Of a stretch of DNA of 64,000 nt, positions 51,421 to 64,000 are shown piece by piece (within the stretch, counting starts at the first letter, position 1; every line of letters starts with the position of its first letter). The DNA is taken from contig NC_134753.1 in NCBI RefSeq assembly GCF_050436995.1, positions 12,710,001 to 12,774,000 on the forward strand, written 5' to 3'. The translations under genes were made by a program, and so were the position numbers. Origin of the DNA: Anticarsia gemmatalis (lineage: Eukaryota > Arthropoda > Insecta > Lepidoptera > Erebidae). The notes beneath the pieces are model-generated. The model did no database searches. It was not told where the DNA came from and saw nothing but the letters and a program-made list of their open reading frames with translations.

Positions 51421-51727
51421 TTGCAAGGATGGTAACAAATTTTAGTCGAAAACTTTCCGTTTTTGAAGCTAAGGAATAGTTTGGTTCTTTTTTAGTTTAG
51501 ATTGTTGGATTTGAGTTGTGGGGCTTGGAAGCGTTTTTTGGAGCCTCGGAATAGGTTTGAAAGGGGCTGAAGCTGCGACATTTTCTTAGCAATTTATAAC
51601 AGAAAATGACTATAAAAAATCAACAAAATAATAACAATGAGTACTACCTTTGTACAACAAATTAATCTTAAGTCGCGACAACTTCTACAAACACAAAAAA
51701 TTGACAAAATATCACACAAATTATTTT

Positions 51728-51835
51728 ATCCTTTTTGGAATCAAACCCACACGCGAACATGTAATAATTTGGTGACTACCTTAACCACTGCTCTACGAAG
51801 ATTATAGTTGGAGGTTCAAGTCTCAAATACATTTT
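51728..51835 (-). mobile_element. tRNA-derived SINE head
   Basis: On the minus strand TAGAGCAGTGG (51785-51795) sits at A-box position and GGTTTGATTCC (51737-51747) at B-box position, about 40 bases apart as in a tRNA. The head is followed by AT-rich DNA without a recognisable body. Confidence 0.6.
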
Positions 51836-53389
51836 ATTTTAATGTCTCAACACAAAGATAATTTAAAACTTAGCGATGTTTTCACTGTAGTCATATAAAA
51901 ATCGGCCATTTAGTCGTCCAATTATACCAGTTTCATGTACAGCAATGATTGGGTAACATCGGTCAGACAATCACCCACAATGACTGTACACAAGCGGCTA
52001 GTTCAGGCTAGAGCTTGTCCGTCTAGATTCTGATAGTAAAGCCATTGTTCTTGTTGTATCGTTCCGATATGGTTTAATAGTGGGAATTGGGTGGATTGAA
52101 TCAAAGTGAATATGTTTTGGAGGTTTAGTTGTAGTTCCTGGTAAAATTCAGTATTGAGATTTTACTTGCTATGGATATTTTTATTTGAAATTCATTTAGA
52201 AACTTGTAAGCAGTGTATATATGTATGATTTATGTTGGCACTCTGATATTACGTATTATTTTTCATGTTCTTTTGGGTGGTAAACAAGTAATAGTCAAGG
52301 ATAAAGACCGATGGCCGATGGCCCAACATTGTAACAGCATAGGTAAACAAAATAAGTAATTAAATAATTAAGTACAAATATTTATGTCAAAATATTTGTG
52401 TAAAAAGACACAATTACTTTCAGCATCTATGCTACAATAAATGCTTAAACTAGCTTCTAAACATATAAACATAATCTTAATTCATTACTCTACAATAACA
52501 TACAACTCAAAAAGTCTTCTCCAATAAAAGTTTCTCAGACAAAAAAGTCTACAATATTAAAAGTGACACGTCTTTAAAGCACGGGCCCTTTCAAATGAGT
52601 CATCTGAATTCCGCCGAGGGGCCCTAGGTGTCAAGCTTCATACCTCCAATTTGAGAGCTCTTGCAATTTACAAAGGTCTTCACATAAATTGTTCCAATAT
52701 TCTACGACGCCACCGGCATGTTAAGCTTAAGTAGGATGGCTGTTACACCGATGTGCTTTGATATTCATAACCGGAGGTATTTGAATGTTCGTCTTGTTCA
52801 AAACATAAAAAAAATATTCTAGTTTGAAATAAATTGATAGATGATGGACTTTTGACTGCAATAACAGGTTCGTTTCGATAAAATAAATTAACAAAATATG
52901 GAAATAACTGTTGTGTATATTACTAAAAATGTTAAGTTGAAGACAAGACATGTTCTTAAATTAGATATAATGCCATGGGAATACTTTGAAGTATTTAGCA
53001 ATGAAAAGAGGATTCATCAGTTGATATGTACTACTAAAGAAAATACATACATACAGCACAAAACAATACTCGTCAAGAAATTCAAATAAAACACCACACT
53101 TAATTAAATCAACATTCAAAACACGAACTAACTGCTCGGAAAACAATTAGTTTTACCACCTCATAACTATCCCTAAAATGCGTAAAAGCATTACAGTACG
53201 GTGTAACACAAAACCTTTCAGTCACGTAACGCCGAACGCGTCGGCAATCGATCGCGAATGCCAAAGCGTGCGTATTTTTCATTAACGCCAGTATTCACCA
53301 ATTAGATATAATATATATCTGGCAATATCCGTATATACTTTGACTGCCTCTGTGGCTCTGTCTGTGGTATATCCGGCCTTTACTTATTT
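51836..53389. other. Non-coding DNA
   Basis: A G+C-richer patch at 52575-52720 contains GGGCCC and GGGGCCC about 35 bases apart. No gene; small frames at 52727-53146 overlap on both strands. Confidence 0.45.
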
Positions 53390-53495
53390 TATGTAAACAT
53401 ACACACATAAAATTACGCATTATTTCCGTAAGTATAGGTAGAGACGCTACTTATTATTTTCCTTACAAACTTCCCTTGCTTCATTCACATTACGT
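53390..53495 (-). mobile_element. TATG-tail SINE-like element (copy 4)
   Basis: Minus-strand reading contains GAATGAAGCAAGGGAAGTTT, a tract matching 63671-63692, then an eroded centre and AATTTTATGTGTGTATG. Same family as 12706-12822. Confidence 0.65.
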
Positions 53496-56400
53496 CGTGA
53501 ATAATGTTTATAACTTCAATTTGTATTTTTAATAGTATTCCGTAGTTTGATATTTAGCAATATATAGGACACGTTACCAAACGATTTCCACAGGTTTGCC
53601 CACTTTACATGAAAATAACTTTGTTAATAGTTAAACGTTAGTGTATTACATCTTTGCCTACACCTTTGTGAACAACATACGTTATATTACATTTATATGT
53701 ACATAATACATGTATGTTCATATACCCGCATTGTACGAGTTTTATCTGGATATCAAAGGGGATGATTTTAAAACAATTGCTATTTATGAAGTTAATTGAA
53801 TTGTATTATTTTAGGATGTATCAATGTTATACGAAAAAGGTATGTATAAGTCGTGGGGCGTATGTTCTTCTGTGTAGGTTTATCTTTATTGAAATAAGGC
53901 GTAATATTTATTATTATTTATGTATGTACCAAGTTGTTTAGTGAAATCCAATAATATTATTTTGTTATCGTATATTGGTATACCTGTCAAATTATCTGTC
54001 AGAAGATGGATGGCGCGTATGGCAATGGTTGTTATAATAGTGTCATTTGTCTTTATCAACTACGTGCTCAACGTGTTCTATGGTTCACAGATAGATTTAT
54101 AAAGTCATCAAGGCTTCTTATAATATAAATATCTTATAAATAACTCAAATTAAATATATTATCTCTTGCAACACAATGTCAAATGATTCTTTCATACAAA
54201 GAAATACATGCAATCTATGTAGATTATAAGCTTATATGTATAAGCAAGAAAATAAGACTCTTATTACCGTGATTCAGGGCGAGACTAGAAAACGCCACTT
54301 GTTACGATTCTAATTAATCATCACTGGGGCCCAAAAACCTGTTAATTTGACCGTCCTACAGCAAAGCAAAACCCATATAATAGACCAATTTCAGACCAAA
54401 AATACATCAAGCATTAATAAAACATTTCCATCTCACAAATTTTATACAAATACAAAATTAAAAACGCAAACAAAACATCTCATTTGAGACTCGTCTGAAC
54501 AAAAACTAAAGAGGCAAGGAAGGAAAACGGCAGTCTTTAATAAACCAGTAGAAATAATCTTCCAGCTTAGAACGTCTCGGCAAAGGCACAAAGACTTTAA
54601 AAACATGGAAATAATCAATGAGACCGGTAGAATTTAAAACGGGATTTAAAATATAGATATTATGTTGTAAAGAAGATGTTTGTACTTAGTTTTAAGCCTT
54701 TAGTAGTAAGATATATTTGCGGTTAATCTTGAGATAATTTATATGCCATCAAAAACATCCTGTAAAAAACCTCAAGTCTCGCAGCGTAAAAAGTGGTGAG
54801 ATCTATGTAATACCAAGTCGATTAATCTGTTTAGTCTCTACTGAAAGGACCTTCTGTCTTAAGTTATTACATAAGTTATTATCATGCCAATATTAAAAAT
54901 ATTTCACGTTTAAAACAAATTTCTTTCTTTTTTCTGACTTAATTAAAATTTAAACTGAAAATCACCTACAGTCAAACAGACACACAATCGTCAACGTAAA
55001 CAAACCACTTAACACAAACCACATCACACAATAAAAGAAATAAACAGAAGCAGAAAACTCATATTTACGTAACATCCACACATCTGGTGCACGATAAACT
55101 GTACTGCACAATATAAATTGTAAGATAGCTATAAATGAAAGTTACACATTATTACAGCCAGCCCGTAATAAATACATCTAAAACAAAGGGTTCCGTATAT
55201 TTCAAACTACTCGCTTTTACAACTGCATTCAATCATTTCGAGTCCAATTTCGTCTCGGTGGGAGATGCGTGTTATAAGAGGTAGCGGGTTATAGTACAAG
55301 TCGCGTTATTCATTTTCATAATTACATATATGCATCGCTTTAATCATAATCTTTGCTTGAATTAGATGCAGCCAAGACTTGAATCCATGTGCAATATTAT
55401 CTCCCATATTATGTGTCCATTACTTATTATGTATTAACTTGTTTCTAAATAAAAGACTACATCCTTATTTATCCTGATAATCTCTTGCTTTCAACTCACA
55501 GTCTACTACTGACATCAAACTTGCATTATTTAGTTTCTCACCAAATGAAGCTTCCTTATTCAAATGACAAAAAAAGTTTGAAAAGACCACGGTAAACACA
55601 AAAATTGCTACAACATTAGCACTTAAGTTATAACTGTACACCAAATGCATCAAACCCAATCGCTCTCTCTCCCGCTACCCGCGTCGCTTCCGCCTCTGCT
55701 TTGCACTCCACAGCTAGACGCCAGCGTTCCCTGCTACTCCCTACGGACTCCTATCGCTGAGAACCGGGCGAGGCTTAATCTAACGAATGTTACCCTAACA
55801 CAAGTTACTACAAATGGAATTCGATTCAGGATTTAACTAAGAGCTTTTATATTAAATGATATTCTCAAGTAAACACTTTATTTTGTTTGTTATTATATTT
55901 GGGTGTAATGAGGATTTAAGGGTATTGTTTTGTTTCTCTAGAACCAGCTAAAGGCATGGCTCAGACATTCAAAGTTTGAGACGTTTAAGAAAATTAATTC
56001 CTGCGCTCGCTGGGTGAAATAGATTCCCTGGGTGAATTAGGATTTCTAGCTAACCTGCACGGCTCCGCTTGCATATAAACTCCAATACAGTTTTAAGCTT
56101 CTGAGAGGTTGAAAATAAGTCCATTCCTCTATCTGTTCTGCTTTCATGATTGCAACACTAAATCCAAAGATCTGGGTTCAATCACAAGCTTCAATTTACT
56201 TCATCATAAAACAATTCTTCAAATGTCTAAATTAAGTGCAAAAAATTTACAGCCGGTCTTAGTTTAAAATGCAAAAGACAGAAATCTACTGAACTATACC
56301 TGGCATATCCTACCTAATTTGTTACCTAACATAATAACAAAATACATCCAGGTCATTATACCGTAGCATTATCTATGCTCAGCAATTACCCATTAGGGCA

Positions 56401-57040
56401 GTGTTCATTGGTTTTGGACTAAACGTTCACCGGGTCATGTAACCACATCACAATATAACTATAAACTAACATGAATTAGAAAGTGGTTTTGATAACAATT
56501 ATTTTACTTGAATAGATCGTAGGGACATGTGACGATCGTTTTAGAAGGAATGCTGTAAAGGTTAGAATATTTGTATGAATTAATTTGTATCTCTATTTCC
56601 TTTGTGTGATGACTATGTACTTAAGTATTCATTGAAACGATCAATCTGATTATGGAAAAAGAACTTTGGCGTGATGACTATCTATCTATCTAGATGGAAA
56701 GGTACATCTGGTTGGTTGGAATGGGTGGAAATGGCCAATGGTTGCGAAATTGATGAAGGAGTGGTTTTTGTAAAAGTGTTAACAATAAATAAATAGTTTA
56801 ACTAAAATTTATTATCTGAAGGACCTTGCCTTGCTTTCATACTTTGGTTGCAAACTTGTAAAGGATTTGGTTTATTACTTTGTAAAAGATAATCTCTCCA
56901 TTACTCTTGAGGGAAATTGTATCGTGACTGTTAATTACGGTTTGGACGAACTCAAAGCAGAAGCCAAATTTCATATAAAATACAGAGTATATTAAGCAAT
57001 ATTCAGCAAATCGATACAAACCCCATCTTCATACGGCTCA
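53496..57040. other. Non-coding DNA; pyrimidine-rich G+C patch at 55650-55800
   Basis: The patch at 55650-55800 starts with a long C/T-rich tract ending CTCCACAG and continues G+C-rich, with a 63-codon plus frame. It could be an acceptor followed by an exon, but no donor was found. GGGTTCAATC near 56185 may be a B-box relic. Otherwise AT-rich and featureless. Confidence 0.4.
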
Positions 57041-57044
57041 CCCG

Positions 57045-57127
57045 GTTGTGACGTCACAACACATTGACAGTGGGTTCGACCCTCGTCAGTGATAACGTCA
57101 AATCAAGCGTCGTGAACTGTGACGTCA
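57045..57127. promoter_or_regulatory. Cluster of ATF/CREB (CRE) sites
   Basis: GTTGTGACGTCACAAC (57045-57060) is a perfect 16-bp palindrome centred on the CRE TGACGTCA. A second full CRE lies at 57120-57127 and a half-site AACGTCA at 57094-57100. Between them, GGGTTCGACCC resembles a tRNA B box, so part of the cluster may come from an old SINE head. Confidence 0.45.
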
Positions 57128-58816
57128 GAGGGTCCGCTGTTAATTGTGCAAATTATTTGATACGTTTTATTGAGGCGCAAGAAAATGTTGTGATTGCGTT
57201 TACTTAGAGAAGTTAATTTGATCATAGAGAATATTCAGATTTTGTTTGTGACTTATGTATTTCTGTAAAAACATACCAGTATCACCGATTCCCAAAATCT
57301 AATACCCGGTTTTGTGTTTATTTTCATTGAATGGAAATAAAGTCCAATTGTTAACTTTTCTCGAAACACACACAACTTTAACAAATAAGTACGAGTAATT
57401 CGGAAACCTACAGAATATCAAAATTCTTGATACAGTCAAGTAGTGCACTATAAAATCATTATGCTGTACGTAAATTATTTCATCATCTTACGTACATAAA
57501 ATCACGCCTTGTGATTGAAGAAAGAAAGCAGCAGATATAATAAAACCCAGCTACGATCCCTCGAAACTGTTTTTCCTCCATCTTCCTCTATATACAATAC
57601 ACACATACGCCCGTCGGTTACATAAAAATCATTCGGTTTCTTCACATTCACACAATTTTATTCACCAAAATACTTTTATTCTTGAAATATTCACAGAAAA
57701 TAAAAATGCATTTCTCCAAAGACCTAGGTGTTCTGTATAAATTTCGAGCCGAAGTAACTTTCTATCAAAGTTTCAGCAACTTTTATTTCGTTGCTGATCC
57801 CTAAAGGCTATTTTACGACTAACCCTTAAGATGTCTGGCAGAAATGTCTGCCACTTAAATGTAAACCGTCTTACTGTTGTGTTACGGAGTTTAGGGTTAA
57901 ATATTGCTAAGTGGGTTTCTTTTAAGTTTTAGTTAGATATTATTAGTTAATTTTAAAGCCACTTGTTTTGGGGATAGAAAATAAAGCTATTTTAAATTGG
58001 TTCACATTTATGTTTTTGTTGTGTTGTTATTATTAGATGTATTGTAGTAACAATAATAAGCTTTTTCTTATAAATATAATCTTAGTTAAAATGCCGAGCG
58101 AATTTATTATCCCTAGTTTTTTAAACTAACTTCTTCTCTCTCTCTTCTGATGTCTTAATAAATACTTTACACATTCATAACAAGTACCTAACTAATTGTA
58201 TAGTCATCATTAATAATAATTCTAATATCGTCCTTCGCAGTTCACTTTATACACTTAACACTAAACACATAGAAATGCGTAGAACCCAAATTAACTTTAA
58301 AAGAAAAAAACGTAAAAACTAAAAATCGTATTTGGTACAGTTTATTTATAATCATGTAATTTGTAGTAAAATATTTATGGTCTGGATTTTGGTATAAAAC
58401 CTATCAACGCATAATCAAAATCTAATTTGTTAGCAATATCAATTACAATGTCATAACATGTTATTTTCCACGTCACTACTCACAATAATTACAATGATTG
58501 AATTCAAACCAATCTGTTTTGTTTTCATTGTTGTGGTTTTAAAATAATATGTAGTGTAATTATATTGAATTAGTTATGTTTAATTAAAGGTTTGTTTCAG
58601 GTGATTGCTAGTAATACGAACATAGAATAAAGATACACTGGTTTTATCTCTGCACCGCCCTAAGGTAAACTGTCCCAGAATGCCAAAGGCGTTAAGTACG
58701 CCTGTATACTTTTGTATATGAAGTCTATAAATATATGCTTTTTTAAAGACATAGCTACTTTTCAGGTGTAACTGGCAGCGCTTAATTACGAAGAACCCAA
58801 GTTTTAACTCGAAGGG
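57128..58816. other. AT-rich non-coding DNA with one repeat fragment
   Basis: A minus-strand TATG-tail SINE fragment lies at 57488-57520 (AAGGCGTGATTTTATGTACG). Nothing else recognised. Confidence 0.5.
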
Positions 58817-58900
58817 GTGGTCAAATGGAAGAAAAAGAAGTTGAAGATGATCATAAGAATGAGGATGAAGACAAAAGGCGAATTGACGACTTGGTATAGC
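58817..58900 (+). pseudogene. Possible non-LTR retrotransposon coding scrap
   Basis: A 24-codon frame from 58825 reads MEEKEVEDDHKNEDEDKRRI and then DDLV before a stop. The ending resembles the RRWxDDLVKVAG stretch near the C-terminus of some insect non-LTR reverse transcriptases as I recall them. Evidence is thin: the match covers about eight residues and needs frameshifts. Confidence 0.2.
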
Positions 58901-61900
58901 AACGTAACTTTATTAAACAATACTAATCATGTAATAACAAAACGCATGTTTAATCCAATGATTTCCCTGAACCGTTTCGATATTTTTAAGTATATGCTTA
59001 CATAAACTGAACTTACAGACTACAATTTCTAGATACCTACAATGGCCTACATCTGCAGCCAGTCTATTGGGCGGATCATTTAACATCTCACTCAATTTGT
59101 TTATCCTTACCTACAATTATAAAATTAAAACTATCGGAAACATTATTCCTTGTATTATTTCGATAAAATTCACTCTCCACAAGACAAACTACTTTTTTTG
59201 TCTAACAAAATCACATAAACCCGTAAACATAGTAGTGTTGTTATGAATCAGCTAAAACTTGTACCGACGTCCGACATAGCTCGTTCGCTTGTTGTATGCT
59301 ATCGAAAATAATTTAATATTGTTAAATTCGGAGCGTGCTGCGTTCCAAAAACCACAGACCTTACTACTGGTACTGTGAGTGATATTGAACTTATTAGTTC
59401 GAGTAGAAAAGTCACTTTTTTGGACCTTCATTATTTGAGATTAAGAATAAAGAAGAGTTCCTGTCTAGGTTTTATTTTAGGGCCAGTTAGCTTTGTAATA
59501 ACTACAGAACTGATGGCTTATGGATCATTTGTCGTCATTTCATGTAGTCATTGTAAAAATCTTGACTTTTTAAGTACAATGTCTTTGTGACAAATTTATT
59601 TAGTGTATTAGTGCTCTACCTCGTCGAAATTGTCTAGAAATAACGATCATTCCAATAGCTGAGAATAAAATATGATATAATAGAATATATATTATGATAA
59701 TACTAAATAAAGATCAATGAGTACGAATCTCAAGAATTTCTGTAGGTACAAACGGGATTGCAGAATTTGTACTCAAAATATGGTCAATTCAGAATTTTTG
59801 TTTGCAAATTCTACGATTCTCATGTTACTTCAATGTACATTACATAACGTTACTTAACGGTACAACCTTATCTATATGAACCAACTGATAAATCATTATA
59901 AAAACTCATAATTACTGCTTACAAACTCACTATTAACTCACTCCAAATTTCTTAGTAAGTGCATCGGGCATCAGACGCAAGTTACCGAAACAACTAAGTA
60001 CCGAACTTAGTGCCAGTTGTAAGATCCAGAGCCAAGTCGCCACTAACTGAGCGTGTGATGCTAATTGTACCATTGTTTTTGTGTTAACATGTTGCCTTTA
60101 TAGCCCGTTTCGACGTTTTCGAACGTTCAAGGCTTTTCGCTAATGTTTATTAAGTTGCTGCAGTGTTGGGAAGGAAATGTGAATTCTACTTCTGAGATGT
60201 TATAGTAAGTTAGGCCTAGTGATTTTCAGAATTGGTGATAGTTGGGCGTTAAACAGTCATGTATAGAGGTCAAAATGAATTTCTAGTGTAAAAAATGAGA
60301 CACATAAAAATAAGTGGGATATTAATGTATTTCGTCAATATCAATAAGAAATAATTAATCAGAAGTGAGCTAAGAATGACCTGTATCAAAATTAAAAAGA
60401 GGGAGAGACCACTCAATCATTCGTCTAAAGATTATTGCTTATTACGTTTTAAGTTAGTTAAGATAAGTACCAATGGACAATCCCATGGACAACACGAAAA
60501 CTCAACCGTGGGACAAAAAAGAAAATTGAAAAAAAAAAATGTGTAAGATATAAATCTCAATGACAATAAACTCGTTTCATGCAAGTAAGATAAACTCATG
60601 AGACCTTATGAAATTGTAATACGAAAGACACATATAATCATCTTCGACTTAAACATAAATAACACAACTAAGAAGAACTCATTAAAAGCAGTAACAATGA
60701 AAGAAACATTGTGACAAAGAATATTATAAGAAAAAGAAAGAATAATGAAAGTCACATTGGTATTGGAATCTTTATCACAATGAAATTGCGTTTAATTACA
60801 GTGTTATATTTTAATTACTATTCAATAGTCACCGTCTTCCCGATAGTCGTTATTTAAAAGGAAATGAGTAGATGACAGTTTTTAAAATTAAGTTCAATAA
60901 GTAGGTATGTTTATTTTTACAATAGCAACTTTTCAAATGGTTAATACAAACAGTATGATAAGAAAGTTTAGCTTATAAATTGAAGTTAGATTATAATTTC
61001 CGAGATTACTTTCCGATGAGATTACTTTTACTTAAGAAGTTTTCATCATATTCACATTATAAAAACCCGTTACATTTTGATGTAGCCGTAACATTAAAAA
61101 AGAATTACTGACTACGTACTTGATTTATCTTGTGGTAAAGACGCTCAAGAGCGTAAAGACAAGATGTAAAGTTTCAAATTCTCCATTAAAGCTAAGTGCG
61201 TCTAAAACAATTTTAACCAATTCAAGTAATGCGCGAGCAAAATCTTAATTTATCTCAGAATTCAAAATCACAAGTCAAGTCTTCTATTGAGGTAATTATC
61301 TTTTAATGCCAGCGTAAACCTATTGTGATTCTGAATGGCTTAGTCCCAGCTTTGACGTTCTCATTGTCATAAAACTAAAGACGGGTTCCATCTTAAATTT
61401 GCCGTCCTAATCCTTACCCACATTATATAGACCGGTAAACATTAATAATTCAACATCGGTCGCGACAAACACTCCTGCATATTCATAGATAGAAAGAGCT
61501 GGTATATATTTTTTGCTCTCTCCCACAAGCTAATTACAAAAGTCTTCAACGTTTTTGACTTTTTTCCGATTCCCATCTGCCTTTGATTGGGTATCGGCAC
61601 AAGGGAATATGAATGGACGATTTAATTAAGGCTTGCTTTCTATCCCAAGTTTGTTATGAATGAGATCGTTAGTGTCTCTCACGATTGATTACAAAAGTTG
61701 ACAAAGATTTTATTCATATATTCATTCGTTGTGGCCGGTACCTGTTGTTTCTATTCTTTCTTTTATACTCTCTCTAATAAGTTTGGAAGTGGCGTTTTGT
61801 GAATGTCGCCCGGGGCGGATGATTAATTGTTGAAATAAAACCAAAGTTCTTTTGTTTGATAATCTGTGAATGGTAGGAAGATGGAGCGTTTCTGTTACTC

Positions 61901-62440
61901 GTACAAATAAGGAAGGAATAGATTATGCTTGATTATTGTAAGGATAAATAAAGGAGGAGGAATTGGGGACGGTAATCCCCATTGTCGTTAATACTTAATG
62001 AAGGAATTTTGTAGCATTTTGTGTCTGTAAGCTTTACATCCCATTTTAGATAATAAGATGTTAAGCTAAAATAGCAAATGATTAATAGAATATTTTTGAG
62101 CGTTATGCTATCGTAACAATTGTAAATTTATCATAAGCCGGAGATAATATAACTCGAATGTCTTAAGGTAAGGAGATGGTCGTGTACAGCATTCAACATT
62201 TAGAACATTAGCAGCTGACGAGGACGTGTTTGATACAGCTAGTTTATTTTGGAAATACACGTCTTTAATTACAATTAAGATAAATTATACATGTCGGACT
62301 ATACAAGCTCGTATTATCACGCCTGTTATATCTGAAGGTGTAAGCAGAGGATATTATGGAAAAGGCAAATTGCAAAACAGAGGTGTTACAAATACACCCG
62401 AGTTTCGCCATTACCAATTTTGGTATCTTATTTTAATTAT
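58901..62440. other. AT-rich non-coding DNA
   Basis: No exon signals, islands or repeats of note except an A-rich run near 60517-60540. Frames at 58913-59095 and 59375-59590 have no support. Confidence 0.5.
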
Positions 62441-62453
62441 AATAATTTCCGAA

Positions 62454-62533
62454 GACGATGTCCAGGACTGAGCAAAGTGGAGGAGAAAGATCAGGAAGGC
62501 TGACCCCACTACCATATGGGATTCATATCATGG
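62454..62533 (+). pseudogene. C-terminal scrap of a non-LTR retrotransposon ORF
   Basis: After an in-frame TGA, the frame reads AKWRRKIRKADPTTIWD. Lepidopteran endonuclease/reverse-transcriptase ORFs of RTE-like type often end in a W-basic-ADPTT motif of this kind, to my recollection. The upstream frame (EDDVQD then TGA, likely from CGA) continues in register. The fragment is followed directly by a GA microsatellite. No reverse transcriptase core is present. Confidence 0.35.
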
Positions 62534-62535
62534 AA

Positions 62536-62571
<36 letters not shown>
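62534..62571. repeat. (GA)n microsatellite
   Basis: About 19 GA units with one CA interruption. It may be the simple-repeat tail of the retrotransposon scrap immediately upstream. The C-terminus-like serine/leucine-rich minus ORF at 62528-62725 arises from this tract. Confidence 0.95.
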
Positions 62572-62920
62572 TTTTAATTATAATGTTTAACTTTTGAAAA
62601 CTTCTTAAAATTTTTCTTTGAAGTGTATTTAAACAAGAAATAATAAAATAAGTTGTTGAACAACACTCATATATAATTGGTTCGCCACTTGTTTGGGATC
62701 GATCGGAAACTTTTCTTTTGTTCAAAGTTCCTTAGTTCCGTAGTGTTAAGTGTGCGTTTAGGTTTGTTCATTCAATTTATTAGTACCTTTTTTATTTTCA
62801 CAGTGTAGTTTCCAAAGTTAGTTCATATTTACTTAAATATTTATGTAATCTTGTTTTTTAATAGTACCTAGTATTTTAATAGTTAGTTATTAGTTTTAAT
62901 AGTATTTTTAGGCGCAAATT
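62572..62920. other. AT-rich non-coding DNA
   Basis: Nothing recognised; TAATAGT repeats loosely at 62860-62910. Confidence 0.5.
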
Positions 62921-62999
62921 AAGTTTGTAGGGATCGTAGCAAATGTTGTCTTTAGTGTCTGCCTACCCCAGTGGGATAAAGGCGTGATTCTATGTATGT
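62921..62999 (+). mobile_element. TATG-tail SINE-like fragment (copy 5)
   Basis: Contains AAGTTTGTAGGGATCGTAGC, GTCTGCCTACCCCAGTGGG and GGCGTGATTCTATGTATG. The 3' end is well preserved and the 5' part is missing. Confidence 0.7.
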
Positions 63000-63630
63000 T
63001 TTTAAGTTTAGATCTAGATCCGAAATCATCATTTTGAGAGTTTCCAAAGTATCGACAAAGTAAAACAATACAGTTATACTTCATTTAGCCGACTAAAACT
63101 ATTTCATTACCGATGCGTGTTTGTATTTATGTTTCTTGAAATATAGTCTATAATCATTCATAACAAAGGCTGTGGGCAATGTAACATCAAGGACTATGAG
63201 AGGGGAGTAACCAAAGTAAACGATTCCATATTTGTAAAAAAGAAAAAAAATTGAAGCTTGAAAAAATACGTTTTAATATCTAACTGCTATATTTTCTCAA
63301 TCTATGTATAAAACATTGGCATTTAGATAACAATTTGTCGCCCTATTTACTTTTATTAATATCTGAGTTATATTTGCTCAGCGGAGTCACAAGTTTGCCC
63401 TCAAAGGTCAAGGAGAACTGTGGGAATACCCACACGTTTATTGTGAAAATCTACGTAGGTGTTGACAGGTATAATGTTTTATTAGCTCAATTTAAAATTG
63501 TGTGAGAATTTGACATTTACTTCCCAGAAATAGGGAAAAAATTACGATGATAATTTACACGGAATAACTCAAATATTAGTGCAAAATGCCACCTTTTTAA
63601 GATACAGATCCTTTTGTCATTACAAGTTTA
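63000..63630. other. AT-rich non-coding DNA
   Basis: No gene or repeat recognised between the two TATG-tail copies. Confidence 0.5.
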
Positions 63631-63785
63631 GTGAATGAGACAAGATGCAAGACTAGCTGATGTATGGATATGAATGAAGCAAGGGAAGTTTGTAACGATC
63701 GTACCAAGTGGCGTTCTGTCGTCTCGGCCTACCCTTAAGAGAAAAGGCGTGTAAATATTATAGGTACATATGTATATAAATATGT
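63631..63785 (+). mobile_element. TATG-tail SINE-like element (copy 6, longest)
   Basis: Contains ACAAGATGCAAGACTAGC, GATGTATGGATATGAATGAA, GCAAGGGAAGTTTGTAACG, ATCGTACCAAGTGGCG and TCGGCCTACCCTTAAG, ending near GGCGTG and a degraded TATG tail. It shows the family's internal order most completely. Confidence 0.7.
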
Positions 63786-64000
63786 AAGACTCAAAAATAT
63801 TAAATTTAATACTTCATCACTTTATTTTCCATACAAACATATCCAGTAAAATACAATGATTGCAGTTAAAATCTTCGCGTACGTGTTAAATTACGTAATA
63901 GAATTCCGACGCGGGGATATTTTAATTATGTCTGAAAATGCAGCTGAACGCCTAGTCAGCGAGCAACTTGCCGACGAGTCGACGATGTATGTGGATGTGT
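63786..64000. other. Non-coding end of window
   Basis: Becomes somewhat G+C-richer in the last 100 bases, but the window ends before anything can be called. Confidence 0.4.

Noticed and set aside
1..64000. A bacterial-type defence system, CRISPR array, operon or endogenous viral gene
   Set aside because: No repeats with CRISPR spacing, no compact gene clusters and no recognisable viral or phage protein; composition and repeats are those of an insect nuclear genome.

Overview
The window looks like non-coding, AT-rich (roughly one third G+C by eye) nuclear DNA from a moth, probably a noctuid-like lepidopteran. That placement rests on its repeats: a non-autonomous Helitron with TC/CTAG ends, tRNA-headed SINEs, SINE-like copies ending in TATG repeats, and a SINE tailed with AAAT repeats. 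I recognise these as lepidopteran types from memory; no search was run. No bacterial-style gene, intact transposon ORF, rRNA, genuine tRNA gene or CRISPR array was seen. The longest ATG-initiated reading frame is 148 codons and the lengths fall off smoothly, as expected for chance ORFs.

The best evidence for a host gene is a set of small spliced exons on the minus strand. The strongest is an 89-nt G+C-rich exon at 28175-28263 with a textbook acceptor and donor. Two weaker ones lie upstream in the minus sense, at 42912-42974 and 44256-44296. Read together they keep phase (2 to 2 to 2), starting from a well-placed ATG in the 44256-44296 exon. The middle 63-nt exon would then be a symmetric cassette. 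The encoded peptide is not one I recognise. If the model is right, most of the window is long intron of that gene plus flanking DNA.

Layout: 1-8 kb is mostly featureless with one SINE-like copy. At 8-10 kb there is a 151/144-bp duplication carrying CRE and C/EBP-like cores and a 14-bp minisatellite with the same TTGYGCAA core. At 12-14 kb a Helitron abuts a SINE fragment, followed by a TATG-tail copy and a full SINE. At 20-21 kb there is a decayed tandem array with an exact 139-bp spacing and a second Helitron fragment. At 28-29 kb the best exon is followed by two back-to-back palindromes and a full SINE in the opposite orientation to the 13.5-kb copy. Helitron-like debris lies at 33.2 kb and another SINE at 36.5 kb. 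The two weaker exons lie at 42.9 and 44.3 kb, with two long near-perfect hairpins at 46 kb. At 47-58 kb there are several decayed SINEs and a cluster of CRE sites. The last 6 kb holds non-LTR-like debris, a (GA)n tract and two TATG-tail copies.

Scattered islands of higher G+C (listed individually or in the regional entries) are candidate conserved regulatory elements or old repeats; sequence alone cannot tell which.
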